Assembly (NCBI GenBank): GCA_938743325.2
Contig: OW568879.1
Span: 1 to 64,000 of the forward strand
Reading direction: 5' to 3'
Length of the DNA stretch: 64,000 nucleotides
From: Pycnococcus provasolii
Lineage: Eukaryota > Chlorophyta > Pseudoscourfieldiophyceae > Pseudoscourfieldiales > Pycnococcaceae
Positions 55,701 to 63,171 of this stretch are shown here, one piece after another (the first letter of the stretch is position 1; every line of letters starts with the position of its first letter). A model generated the notes under the pieces. It was not told where the DNA came from and made no database searches. It saw only the letters and a program-made list of their open reading frames with translations. Position numbers and translations under genes: made by a program.

Positions 55701-55992
55701 ATCCGCGACGCGCGAGCACATGACGCACGGCCATGCGACGGACCGGTATAGTGTCGGTCGTCAGGGACGCATGTCCCACGACCGACTGTATACAACGCGC
55801 ACGACGTCGTCGTCCGTGGATCCGGCACCGCGTTCGCAGTCCGTTCCTCGCCGCGAGCTTTCTGAAGGTCGCTTTGATGCATCCTCCTCCAGATCGAAGC
55901 GTCTGGGAGGGGGAGGAGGCGTCACCTCACCTACGGCACGCCCTCAAAGTGCAACTCCGCAGCGCCCGAAAGGCGTTAGACGCTGGGTTTGA
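52729..55992 (+). CDS. Kinesin-14-like motor with an N-terminal SAM domain
   Basis: The protein has 1087 residues from the GCCATGT at 52729. A SAM domain lies at about 150-203 (YAANFYRSDVDGRKLMSLS, then KEEMRQDLGVQSPEHQEKI and VGWLKQL). The neck reads NRRLHNEVVDLRGN, the kinesin-14 type, directly joined to the motor at about 417. Motor motifs are RVFLRVRP, IFAYGQTGSGKTHT (P-loop near 552), NERSSRSHMIL (switch I), LIDLAGSERV (switch II near 754) and the NKSLSALGDVI helix. Two large loop insertions lie in the motor (about 435-495 and 622-660). A Ser/Arg/Pro-rich tail of about 230 residues follows, so the motor is internal. Minus-end-directed movement is inferred from the neck. Confidence 0.92.
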   Translation: MFGRGRKNASEKSESKAEPDDVRYRQLQTYHRQQQAERARNSSTNGAGPSPSPSRKSKSSARASNGSESDSEYNIFNQHPSLHSDDLREHLRDQHGIARPSVAEVGIAALTSHERPQNMSKEQVADFVRQIGRMESGDYASTRSPAAERHRSQQFEKYAANFYRSDVDGRKLMSLSKEEMRQDLGVQSPEHQEKIVGWLKQLSSSVGPRDAAVRDAPNEFAKQPDEARSSIARSLQQQEDDDFESRIAWRDAALLAKDAALAMLSARVDALLRRDDEWKHAARVYRSGGKPQFPPEDITSSSQYSSGSTPMRTRDPGSHHLLEPTSPTRPVSSGRPAKPGSRAEKLNAVSGALSSLREDLAHLRTETRRRVTAVGSDMMDVAQAMNEALRRWAQEFEIQSRLRDENRRLHNEVVDLRGNIRVFLRVRPPTAGEIGCGPLAVSCPSNTSAMGTGDLVAIRLEPTSSVMEPTPEEERGRRRTFAGAATAVMGAVGLMGAGSFSSSRRESARENVRYFEFDNVFSPAASQQRVFTEVEMLIRSVYEGFNVCIFAYGQTGSGKTHTVIGPEGGVVTAKESAGVCYRALSSLFAMRDEAKGAVEISVSVEMREIYNEQIFDLLSRSDEAQLPTWSGGGASSLSGGDRNRSAAAENRRVKLQTSLNNDQATRIEVNTPQDVLDVMSEGSKARVTHETKKNERSSRSHMILTVYCDITPVANAKSSSRRMSEGSQWNPFGSRGASSAQSVGVETARHSMLHLIDLAGSERVKVSGATDQRLKEAQHINKSLSALGDVISALAKKTAHVPFRNSKLTQLLASSLGGQSKVMMFAHVSPGADSMGESLSTLQFASRARAVELGRANANVGMQQAEIEETKRSLQTMAAEVVNTQKETVAENFKLKNQILKLMTEKSDLKTEAERLRLDIKALRTERRASLSSSMPRASPSASSTYGTPSSRMTSPPAQSPQRFRATPPSGMSSAHHSRIEPLATVRERPRSATREHMTHGHATDRYSVGRQGRMSHDRLYTTRTTSSSVDPAPRSQSVPRRELSEGRFDASSSRSKRLGGGGGVTSPTARPQSATPQRPKGVRRWV

Positions 55993-56115
55993 GAAAGCAA
56001 CTAACAACCATGAAAATGTGTAAATGATTTATTCAGCTGAAATGAGTTCAAACTCCATTATATTTTTCTGCAATCAATGAATCTAAATGCGCGTCGCTTG
56101 CGCCGAGGCTTTTTT

Positions 56116-57054
56116 TCAGTCTTCGATGCCAGCCGCATACGACGGCACTTGTGCCGGCTCAGCGCTGTCGCCGGTGCTGATTTTCTGTCCCATGCCCAGG
56201 AGCAGGCGCGCGAGCTGCTTGCGCTCGTCGTCGTACCCCCTTCTCTCTCGCACCAACTTAAACTTCTGTTGTACCACCTCCTCCTGTAGCCTCTCGAGCT
56301 CCGCAGCCTTCTCCTGCAGCTTTGCCTGCTGCTCGGCGGCGTGCACGCGGAACTCCTCGAGCTCCTGGTCGAGCGTCTCGCGCAACTTGTGCAGCGTCTC
56401 CTTCTCGGCGGACAGTTCCTTTGCGGTTGCGAGTCTTTCCGCCTCGAACGCCTCGCGCTCGGTGTGTAGGCGTGCCGCCTCGTCGTCGAGCGCTGCCTGC
56501 GTTTTAGCCTGCGCGTCGTCGAACGTCGTTCGGTCGGTTGACATCTTCACCCTCTCTGCATCCACGGCGTTTTCCCGCTCACTGAGCGACGTCTGCGTGG
56601 CGACTCGGAACGCCTCGAACTCCGCGCGTTCGTCGTCGAGCTGTCTAGCGAGTCGCTCAAGCTCCCCTTGCCTAGCTGTCGATTCGGCGTTGTGCGCATT
56701 CACCTGCGCCTCGAGCGCGTTTCGGTCCTTCTCAATGGCGCTTCGCGCCTCGGTCTTTGCACTTTCGAAGTTGCGCCGTTCCTCCTCGAGTCGTTCCTTG
56801 AATGACTCGAGCTGTTGTATGGACTCTCGGTGAAACGTCTCGAACTGCGTTCGTTTGAGTTCGACGTCAGCGTGCACGCGTTTGTGCTCCGCGCTTTCCG
56901 CCGCGACGGTTGCGCGCAGTCTCTCCAGTTCTCGCTTGGCGGCGTGAAGGTCCTCGTCGACTTCGCTTTTTTCCCTGACAGCCTTTTCGAGGCCGGCGGT
57001 GAGTTCGGCGTACAGCGCCTCCATCTTCGTGAGCGCGGGGTGCTGGCCGACCAT
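56116..57054 (-). CDS. Coiled-coil protein of 312 residues
   Basis: Starts at the ATG at 57054 (MVGQHPALTKMEALY). Residues about 15-280 form a nearly continuous heptad coiled coil, full of Glu, Arg, Gln and Ala, for example LEKAVREKSEVDEDLHAAKR and AELERLQEEVVQQKFKLVRE. The C-terminal tail is short and polar. It converges on the kinesin gene. It resembles the coiled-coil subunits of the cytoskeleton or axoneme, but no specific family is recognised. Confidence 0.75.
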   Translation of the reverse strand: MVGQHPALTKMEALYAELTAGLEKAVREKSEVDEDLHAAKRELERLRATVAAESAEHKRVHADVELKRTQFETFHRESIQQLESFKERLEEERRNFESAKTEARSAIEKDRNALEAQVNAHNAESTARQGELERLARQLDDERAEFEAFRVATQTSLSERENAVDAERVKMSTDRTTFDDAQAKTQAALDDEAARLHTEREAFEAERLATAKELSAEKETLHKLRETLDQELEEFRVHAAEQQAKLQEKAAELERLQEEVVQQKFKLVRERRGYDDERKQLARLLLGMGQKISTGDSAEPAQVPSYAAGIED

Positions 57055-57384
57055 CGCGCAAGTAAGTTCTCTTGACAAGTAAGTTATGCAAGGTGACCAG
57101 GCTGAGTAGAATCAGGCTGAGGGGAATCAGGGCTTCGAGGGCGAGAGAGAACTGAGAAGGAGGGAGAGGAGAGGTATGCGCACGACGAGAACAACAATCG
57201 GGGAGAAAGCAAGGATGATGGGGGCCCATCACCAAACGCCTAGGTGGTCAGGGAAAGGGTACGACCAGTAACCCTAACCCTAACAGCAGCACCGCCCTGG
57301 ACCCTGGGGGCTTGGAGTTCGGTACTTCGGTCAGCAGCAACAACAACGTGGCAAAATTAATAAAGTACAACGACTAACCTTAAG
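57055..57384. promoter_or_regulatory. Intergenic region with telomere-like box
   Basis: GTAACCCTAACCCTAACAGC at 57,268-57,287 lies upstream of the coiled-coil gene's start on its promoter side. It is also 100 bp from the 3' end of the RCC1-like gene. Confidence 0.5.
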
Positions 57385-58404
57385 TTACAGGATGTGTACA
57401 TCGGTCATGAACGGAAAGTTGGCGATGAGAGTGGCGTAGTTGTCGTCCTCTGGAGTCGGCGCTTGGCCGTCGTAGTTGTCGCCCCAGCACGCAATACCGC
57501 CGTCGCGTCGAAGCGCAATGGAGTGATAGAGACCCGCGTCGATCGCGACGAAGTCACCTTGTATGCCGTCCGGAGGTGCCTCGTCGGCGGCGTTGATTCC
57601 CCAGCACGCAATATTGCCGTCGCGTCGGATCGCCAGCGAGTGATAGGAACCCGCGGCGATGGCGACGAAGTCACCTTGTATGCCGTCCGGAGGCGCCCGG
57701 CCGTCGCCGTTGTATCCCCAGCACGCGATGTTGCCGTCGCGTCGAAGCGCCAGCGAGTGATACTCACCCGCGTCGATCGCGACGAAGTCGCCTTGCATGC
57801 CGTCCGGAGGCGCCTCACCGTGCACGTTGCGTCCCCAGCACGCAATACTGCCGTCGCGTCGGATCGCCAGAGAGTGAGCGGCACCCGCGGCGATGGCGAC
57901 GAAGTCGCCTTGTATGCCGTCCGGAGGCGCCTGGTCGTCGAGGTTGGAGCCCCAGCACGCGATGTTGCCGTCGCGTTGCAGCGCCAGCGAGTGAGCCAAA
58001 CCCGCGGCGATGGCGACGAAGTCGCCTTGTATGCCGTCCGGAGGCGCCTTGCCGTCGAGGTTGGAGCCCCAGCACGCGATGTTGCCATCGCGTTGCAGCG
58101 CCAGCGAGTGAGCCAAACTCGCGGCGATGGCGACGAAGTCGCCTTGTATGCCGTCCGGAGGCGCCTGGCCGTTGGTGTTGCGTCCTAAGCACGCGATGTT
58201 GCTGTCATATCGCAGAGCGAGCGAGAAGCCATGACCTGCTCCAAGGTTCGCGTTGGCGCGCGAAATTCGTTTGCGGTGCTCGTCGCGCTCCTTGACGATT
58301 GCGAGTCGTCGCGGTTTGTGCACGACGACGAGCCATTCGCGCCAGACGGCGATGGCGTCGTCTCGCAGCCTGTGTGCGGCACCGCTTGTTTCCACGGCAG
58401 CCAT
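57385..58404 (-). CDS. RCC1-like repeat protein, copy 2
   Basis: The protein has 339 residues from the ATG at 58404. After a short Arg-rich stretch (KPRRLAIVKERDEHRKRIS) nearly the entire protein consists of about seven copies of a 39-residue repeat, GDFVAIAAGxxHSLAxRRDGxIACWGxNxxxxAPPDGIQ. The copies are more alike at the DNA level (TTGTATGCCGTCCGGAGGC in most units) than those of the gene at 26,470, pointing to recent repeat duplication or gene conversion. Family and function as for copy 1, unassigned. Confidence 0.85.
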   Translation of the reverse strand: MAAVETSGAAHRLRDDAIAVWREWLVVVHKPRRLAIVKERDEHRKRISRANANLGAGHGFSLALRYDSNIACLGRNTNGQAPPDGIQGDFVAIAASLAHSLALQRDGNIACWGSNLDGKAPPDGIQGDFVAIAAGLAHSLALQRDGNIACWGSNLDDQAPPDGIQGDFVAIAAGAAHSLAIRRDGSIACWGRNVHGEAPPDGMQGDFVAIDAGEYHSLALRRDGNIACWGYNGDGRAPPDGIQGDFVAIAAGSYHSLAIRRDGNIACWGINAADEAPPDGIQGDFVAIDAGLYHSIALRRDGGIACWGDNYDGQAPTPEDDNYATLIANFPFMTDVHIL

Positions 58405-58479
58405 GTTGGAGGAAGCAGCTAACACGGCGACGGAACTGACGGAACGCTGACGCTGAATAATGTAAGGTTACGACTTGGA

Positions 58480-58912
58480 GTACGAATGTGAGTTTAAGAC
58501 ATTTCATAGGCTGTTTGGCCCGTTTTTAGACATTTCATAGGCTGTTTTAGACTGGTCGGCGAAATAGGTCGGCATTTTTTTGGTCGGCGGGACAGGTCGA
58601 GGATCGTGAAATTCATCTAGGTCGGTTGAAATGGTCGCGTCTCCAGAGTATGGGGGCTTGCAAGTTGCAAGTTGCAAGGTGCAAGGTGCAACCTCCCAGG
58701 GCCTTCCTTGTCCTTGTGTGAGTTCTGCAGACAAGCCTATTTACGATAATTACGATAATTTCTGCCGGGTACGACCATTTCTGCCGACCTAGCTTGCAGG
58801 TTAAATCATGGACTTATTTTACCTAATAAAATGTGATCAATCTGAAACAGCCTATGAAATGTCTAAAAACGGGCCAAACAGCCTATGAAATGTCTTAAAC
58901 TCGTACGAATGT
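58480..58912. mobile_element. MULE-like MITE with about 58-bp terminal inverted repeats
   Basis: The element spans 58490-58902 (413 bp). Its ends GAGTTTAAGACATTTCATAGG and the complement at 58,845-58,902 form inverted repeats of about 58 bp. Within each TIR the word ACATTTCATAGGCTGTTT appears twice. Ten-bp direct repeats, GTACGAATGT, flank it exactly (58,480-58,489 and 58,903-58,912). A 9-11 bp duplication is typical of Mutator-like elements. There is no coding capacity. It sits 76 bp upstream of the RCC1-like start codon. Confidence 0.85.
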
Positions 58913-58949
58913 GGATGGCAGAGGGCAGGGGTGGGACCAAGGCCCTCGT

Positions 58950-58970
58950 AACCCTAACCCTAACCCTAAC
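58950..58970. promoter_or_regulatory. Telomere-like box upstream of the MITE
   Basis: AACCCTAACCCTAACCCTAAC, preceded by GGCCCTCGT. This flank resembles that of the box at 62,978. It may have belonged to the RCC1-like promoter before the MITE inserted. Confidence 0.5.
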
Positions 58971-59057
58971 ATCATCTCAAGGCTCTATCGTAGGGGCTTT
59001 TTTTCCTGTTCTCCCGACGAACTGTTCTTCTTTTGTGTGGGACTTCCCTTGCATAAC

Positions 59058-59283
59058 TATGACATTTCCCCTAAAACATGACCGCCAAAAGTTCCAAAGT
59101 TTGATTTCTCGACCTTCGGACGCGACCAAAAAAAAAGTTGAAAAAGTTTGCCCTGGGCCGTAACCAGCGAAATGGTCGCAAAATCAAACTTTTGAGGGCC
59201 CTAACCTCATAGGGGGCGAATTGGTCGCAAAATCAAACTTTGGGGAAAAACTTTGGCGGTCATGTTTTCGGGGAAATGTCATA
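59058..59283. mobile_element. MITE with TA target duplication (Stowaway-like)
   Basis: The element spans 59060-59281 (222 bp). Its ends TGACATTTCCCCTAAAACATG (continuing ACCGCCAAA) and the inverted copy match over 30 bp with one difference. It is flanked by TA on both sides (59,058-59,059 and 59,282-59,283), as in Tc1/mariner-derived MITEs. The inside contains two direct copies of GGTCGCAAAATCAAACTTT. It is non-coding. Confidence 0.8.
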
Positions 59284-59291
59284 AGAACTAA

Positions 59292-59700
59292 TATTGGGTA
59301 GTTTTTAGGAAAGTAAGAATGATTGTTACTGAGGTCAGGGTTCGCCGCTGCGTCCGCGTCATTCGAGGGAATCTGGGCGCCGCTGTCAGCGTCAGCGTTG
59401 TTCGGATCGTTGGCAGCGGGGTTGATGTCATCCGAAAGCGGTGGGTCGTGAGCAGGGACGTCTGCGTCAGCGGGAGGTGCGTCGTTTCCTGCAGCGTTTG
59501 TTTCGGAGTTGTTGCTGGTGTTTTGATCAGCGTTGCGTTGCGTGCGGCGTCGCGTATAAAACGGCGACGCGACCGCATCGGTGATGCGGTCGAGGAGGCT
59601 GGGTGTGGGCGACGACATTGTTAGAGGTAAAGGCAAAGTTGCGTGTCCACCAAGTATTGGGTAGTTTTTAGGAAAGTAAGAATGATTGTTACTGAGGTCA
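59292..59700 (-). other. 46-bp direct repeats flanking a hypothetical ORF segment
   Basis: TATTGGGTAGTTTTTAGGAA and the rest of a 46-bp word occur at 59,292-59,337 and again at 59,655-59,700. The 317-bp interior encodes on the minus strand an Asn/Asp/Ala/Pro-rich reading frame starting MSSPTPSLLDRITDAVASPF that reads out through the left repeat (DLSNNHSYFPKNYPIL). It is unrecognised: a duplicated fragment, a small non-autonomous insertion, or the N-terminus of a gene cut by the neighbouring MITE. Confidence 0.5.
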
Positions 59701-60402
59701 AAAAGTAGAGCGCGCCGCCAGCGAGCCGCCAGCGAGCCGCCAGTAGGGCGCGTCATAAGCTGGTAGAGCGCGTCAGAAAACGTCTTGAAACGTCTTGATG
59801 TGATGCCATGGTAGTGGCGGCAGGTCAAGACGTGATGAACGTCTTGAAAGTCGGTTTAAAAGATCATTCGGATGATTTAGGGGTTAGAAACCAAAGATGG
59901 GGGTTCGCAACCAATGACCAACGGTCATACTAACCTTAACCTGGCGAACCGAAGGGGCCCACGCTTATTAGTCTTAGGGTAGCGGTCTTGCTGAGGCCCT
60001 TTCTACCAAATAAGACAATAAGTAGGTTGCCTCTGTTCTTGTTTGAGCCGGCCCTTATTATTATGTAGAAGTAGGTTCACACGCGTTTTGCCAATCCAAT
60101 CCGGCCATCATCATCCCTGTACTGTACCACTTCGAATCCGGGATTCATTCCGAACACATACATACCTGTAGTTCTAACCTTAAGTACCAAACTACTTTAG
60201 GACTTACCAGCAACAGCTAAGGTTAGCTGAAGACACTTGGCGTTTGGTTTGGTGGGGACATCAGCAGGTAGCGTTGTACTAGTCTTGCACAGCTCAGGTC
60301 AGGTCAGCGGTGCGCCACTCTTCTGTCCTGGCTCTATCGTAGCAAACAAACAGTATCACTGCGCCTTTGTGTGGGGCACGGCACGTGCACTTGCGCCGAC
60401 GC
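59701..60402. other. Intergenic region without a recognisable gene
   Basis: Begins with a (GCCAGCGAGCC)n-type short repeat at 59,712-59,745. The rest is AT-richer with no supported ORF. The true 5' end of the WD40 gene may lie here. Confidence 0.45.
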
Positions 60403-61518
60403 ATGGGATGCTGCACGGGAGGCGCTTCGTCGGCGTCAGGCCGGCAAATTGCACCTGCACCTCAACCCAAGCGGCGGGACGGCACGTTGTACATCGTGAC
60501 GGCGTCCTCGGATAGCACCGCGCGCATCTGGAACGTCGAGACTGGAGAGTGCGCTGACGCGATTAGAGGACACGACGGCAAAGTCCTCTCTTGCAGCAGG
60601 TCGCCAGTAGGAAATCTTTTCGTCACCACAGGCTTGGATAAGACGGCGAAAGTATGGAGCGAAGAGGGCGAATGCCTGCAAACGCTAACAGGACACACGA
60701 GCTACGTGACATGTTGCTCATTCAGTCCAGACGGTATGACGGTAGTCACTGGAAGCGGCGACGCCGAATTGAGACTGTGGGACGTGCAAACAGGTGCCTG
60801 CTTGAAGACGCTAAAGGGACATGAGCAAATTGTGACGTCGTGCGCCTTTTCTCCCGACGGCTCGAAGATCGTCACCGCCTCGAAAGACAGAAAAGTGCGT
60901 ATCTGGAGCGTCGTCGGGGGCAACACCGTGAAAACGCTGAAGGAATCACATGCGGAATCACATACCGTGACCGGCTGCAGCTTCTCTCCTGACGGAACGC
61001 GAATAGCGCTCACAACCTGGACTGAAAGAAACAATTGCAGATTGTACGACGCGGTCACGGGCAACCGCGTCCTAACACTGACTGGCCACACTGACGTAGC
61101 GCTCTCGTGCATTTTTTCTTCCAGCGGCCTGCAAATTGCTACAACAAGCAGTGACAGAACTTGCCGCGTGTGGAATGCATCCACGGGCGAGTGCATCTCT
61201 ACACTGGAGGGCCATGCGGATGCCGTGGGTTCTTGCGCATTCTCGTCTGACACCGCACATATTTGCACTGTCAGCCGGGACATGACGGCGAAGGTCTGGG
61301 ACTGGAGGAAGAAAGAGCCGGTGTGTGTACGAACGCTCGTTGGACATACAGGCGCTTTGAACAGCTGCGCCTTCCTCTTGATGGCCAGCGCTAAGGTGCC
61401 GCTTAGCCCTGGAGCACGAGGCGGCTTTGCCATCGAACCGGGACCGGCAGCTGAATGGACGCCGGTGAAAAGAGACGTGTTCAGAACGTCCTCGTTCGCG
61501 TGGTATCCCTCTGTATAA
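60403..61518 (+). CDS. WD40-repeat protein, 5' end uncertain
   Basis: The protein has about 371 residues from the first ATG at 60403. The first 30 residues are Arg/Ala-rich and unlike a WD protein, and the first blade (TLYIVTASSDSTARIW) lacks its leading strand, so the start may be truncated or hidden behind an intron. Seven WD repeats are recognisable, such as GHTSYVTCCSFSPDGMTVV, GSGDAELRLWDVQTG, GHEQIVTSCAFSPDGSKIV and SSDRTCRVWNASTGEC. They resemble bacterial-type and fungal HET-E-like WD arrays. No other domain is seen, so a scaffold role is inferred. It converges on the armadillo gene. Confidence 0.7.
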   Translation: MGCCTGGASSASGRQIAPAPQPKRRDGTLYIVTASSDSTARIWNVETGECADAIRGHDGKVLSCSRSPVGNLFVTTGLDKTAKVWSEEGECLQTLTGHTSYVTCCSFSPDGMTVVTGSGDAELRLWDVQTGACLKTLKGHEQIVTSCAFSPDGSKIVTASKDRKVRIWSVVGGNTVKTLKESHAESHTVTGCSFSPDGTRIALTTWTERNNCRLYDAVTGNRVLTLTGHTDVALSCIFSSSGLQIATTSSDRTCRVWNASTGECISTLEGHADAVGSCAFSSDTAHICTVSRDMTAKVWDWRKKEPVCVRTLVGHTGALNSCAFLLMASAKVPLSPGARGGFAIEPGPAAEWTPVKRDVFRTSSFAWYPSV

Positions 61519-61668
61519 TTTTAATTGATAATACTGTACCGTACATACCAATCAACTTCAAGTATTCCCGGTACTCCTACCCTTCTCAAACTCAAAGCAG
61601 GAGCAGTTCACGGCCGTCGTGTTGCGTCACGGACGCAATAATGAGAAATACGAGTAAATTACATAGAG

Positions 61669-62910
61669 TCAGTTTTCACACTGTCGTGCATCTGCCGAAG
61701 TGCGGAAACCATCTGCAACGAGCACCGCCTCATCCATTCTTGCTCTCTCATCGTCATTCAGCCGAAAGCTCGAAAGTGTCGCGCACGCATACTCCAGCAC
61801 GCCCGCGCTCGTCTCGTGAGCACGCATCGCCGACAACACCTGATCCACGCCGCCCTCATCGACGACGCGTGATTGGTTCTCCGCGTGATTGGAAGACAAG
61901 CTCCAAAGTGCGCTGCACGCGTGCTCCTGCACGCCCGCGCTCGTCTCATGAGCACGCATCGCCGACAACACCTGAGCCACGCCGCCCGCATCGCCGATGC
62001 GTGATTGGTTTTCCGCGTGATACGCACCCAAGCTCGAAAGTGTCGCACACGCATACTCCTGCACGCGTGCGTTTGCTTCGTGAGCACGCATCGCCGACAA
62101 CACCAGAGCCAAGCCGCCCTCACCGACAATGCGTGATTTGTTCTCCGCATGATTGACAGACAAGCTCAAAAGTGCCCAGCACGCATGCCCCTGCACATCC
62201 GCGCTCGTCTCGTGAGCACGCATCGCCGACAACACCAGAGCCAAGCCACCCTTACCGACGATGCGTGATTTGTTCTCGGCGTGATTGCAAGACAAGCTGA
62301 AAAGCGCCAAGCACGCATGCCCCTGCACATCCACGCTCGTCCCGTGAGCACGCATCGCCGACAAGACCAGAGCCAAGCCACCCTCACCGCCGATGCGTGA
62401 TTGGTTCTCCGCATGTCTGGCAGACAAGCTCCAAAGTACCGCACACGCATGCCCTTGCACATCCTCGCTCGTCTCGTGAGCACGCATCGCCGACAACACC
62501 AGAGCCACGCCACCCTCATCGACGATGTGTGATTTGTTCGCCGCGTGATCGCAAGCCAAGGTCCAAAGTGCGCTGCACGCGTACTCCTGCACGCTCGCGT
62601 TTGTCTTGTGATAACGCATCGCCGCTAATATGGGTTTTATGGCGCCCGCCTGAACGATGCGTGTTTGGTTCGAGGTGTGGTCATTGGAGGAGAGGTTGGC
62701 AAGTGCTATCAGTGCTTCGGATTGTACGGAGGGGCTGGAGGCATTGTGACGCATGAGGGCTAACAATACACCAAGGCCGCCCGCATCAACGAGAGAAGTT
62801 CGGTTCGACGGGTGATTTTCGGAGAGGTTGGCAAGTGCTTTTAACAGCATGAAAGCGCTCGTCTCGTCCATGCCGCGAACACGCACGCCTTGGAAAGCCG
62901 CCACGGGCAT
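61669..62910 (-). CDS. Armadillo-repeat protein with near-identical repeats
   Basis: The protein has 413 residues from the ATG at 62910. It contains about nine 42-residue ARM repeats of the form ENxSRIVxEGGLALVLSAMRAHETSAxVQxHACxALxSLS. The middle six repeats are almost identical, including at the DNA level (CGTGAGCACGCATCGCCGACAA in most units), whereas the first two and the last are divergent. ARM arrays bind peptides and act as scaffolds; this vacuolar-protein-8/ARMC-like style is common in algae. A 261-bp divergent promoter with a telomere-like box separates it from the next gene. Confidence 0.87.
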   Translation of the reverse strand: MPVAAFQGVRVRGMDETSAFMLLKALANLSENHPSNRTSLVDAGGLGVLLALMRHNASSPSVQSEALIALANLSSNDHTSNQTRIVQAGAIKPILAAMRYHKTNASVQEYACSALWTLACDHAANKSHIVDEGGVALVLSAMRAHETSEDVQGHACAVLWSLSARHAENQSRIGGEGGLALVLSAMRAHGTSVDVQGHACLALFSLSCNHAENKSRIVGKGGLALVLSAMRAHETSADVQGHACWALLSLSVNHAENKSRIVGEGGLALVLSAMRAHEANARVQEYACATLSSLGAYHAENQSRIGDAGGVAQVLSAMRAHETSAGVQEHACSALWSLSSNHAENQSRVVDEGGVDQVLSAMRAHETSAGVLEYACATLSSFRLNDDERARMDEAVLVADGFRTSADARQCEN

Positions 62911-62977
62911 GGGGGATCGGGATGGCGAGCTTGGCAGACGTGGCAAGGGGCGGTGGGTGGCACAGTGCCCTCGCCGT

Positions 62978-62992
62978 AACCCTAACCCTAAT
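62978..62992. promoter_or_regulatory. Telomere-like box in the ARM-DUF726 divergent promoter
   Basis: AACCCTAACCCTAAT preceded by GCCCTCGCCGT. It lies 68 bp from the ARM ATG and 180 bp before the DUF726 ATG. Confidence 0.55.
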
Positions 62993-63171
62993 CGTCGCAG
63001 GCTGAGGGAAGTCTCCGCTTGTACGGTCGTACGGATAGTTCACACCAAGTTCACACGTGTATTAACCCGCGGGGGGCAAAAGGGGGGCTCCTTCAGAGTT
63101 TGGCTCCTTCCCTTTTCGCCATGTCGCCATTTCGCCTTTTCGCGTGAGGGAGGGACGGACGGCTGTCGGCC

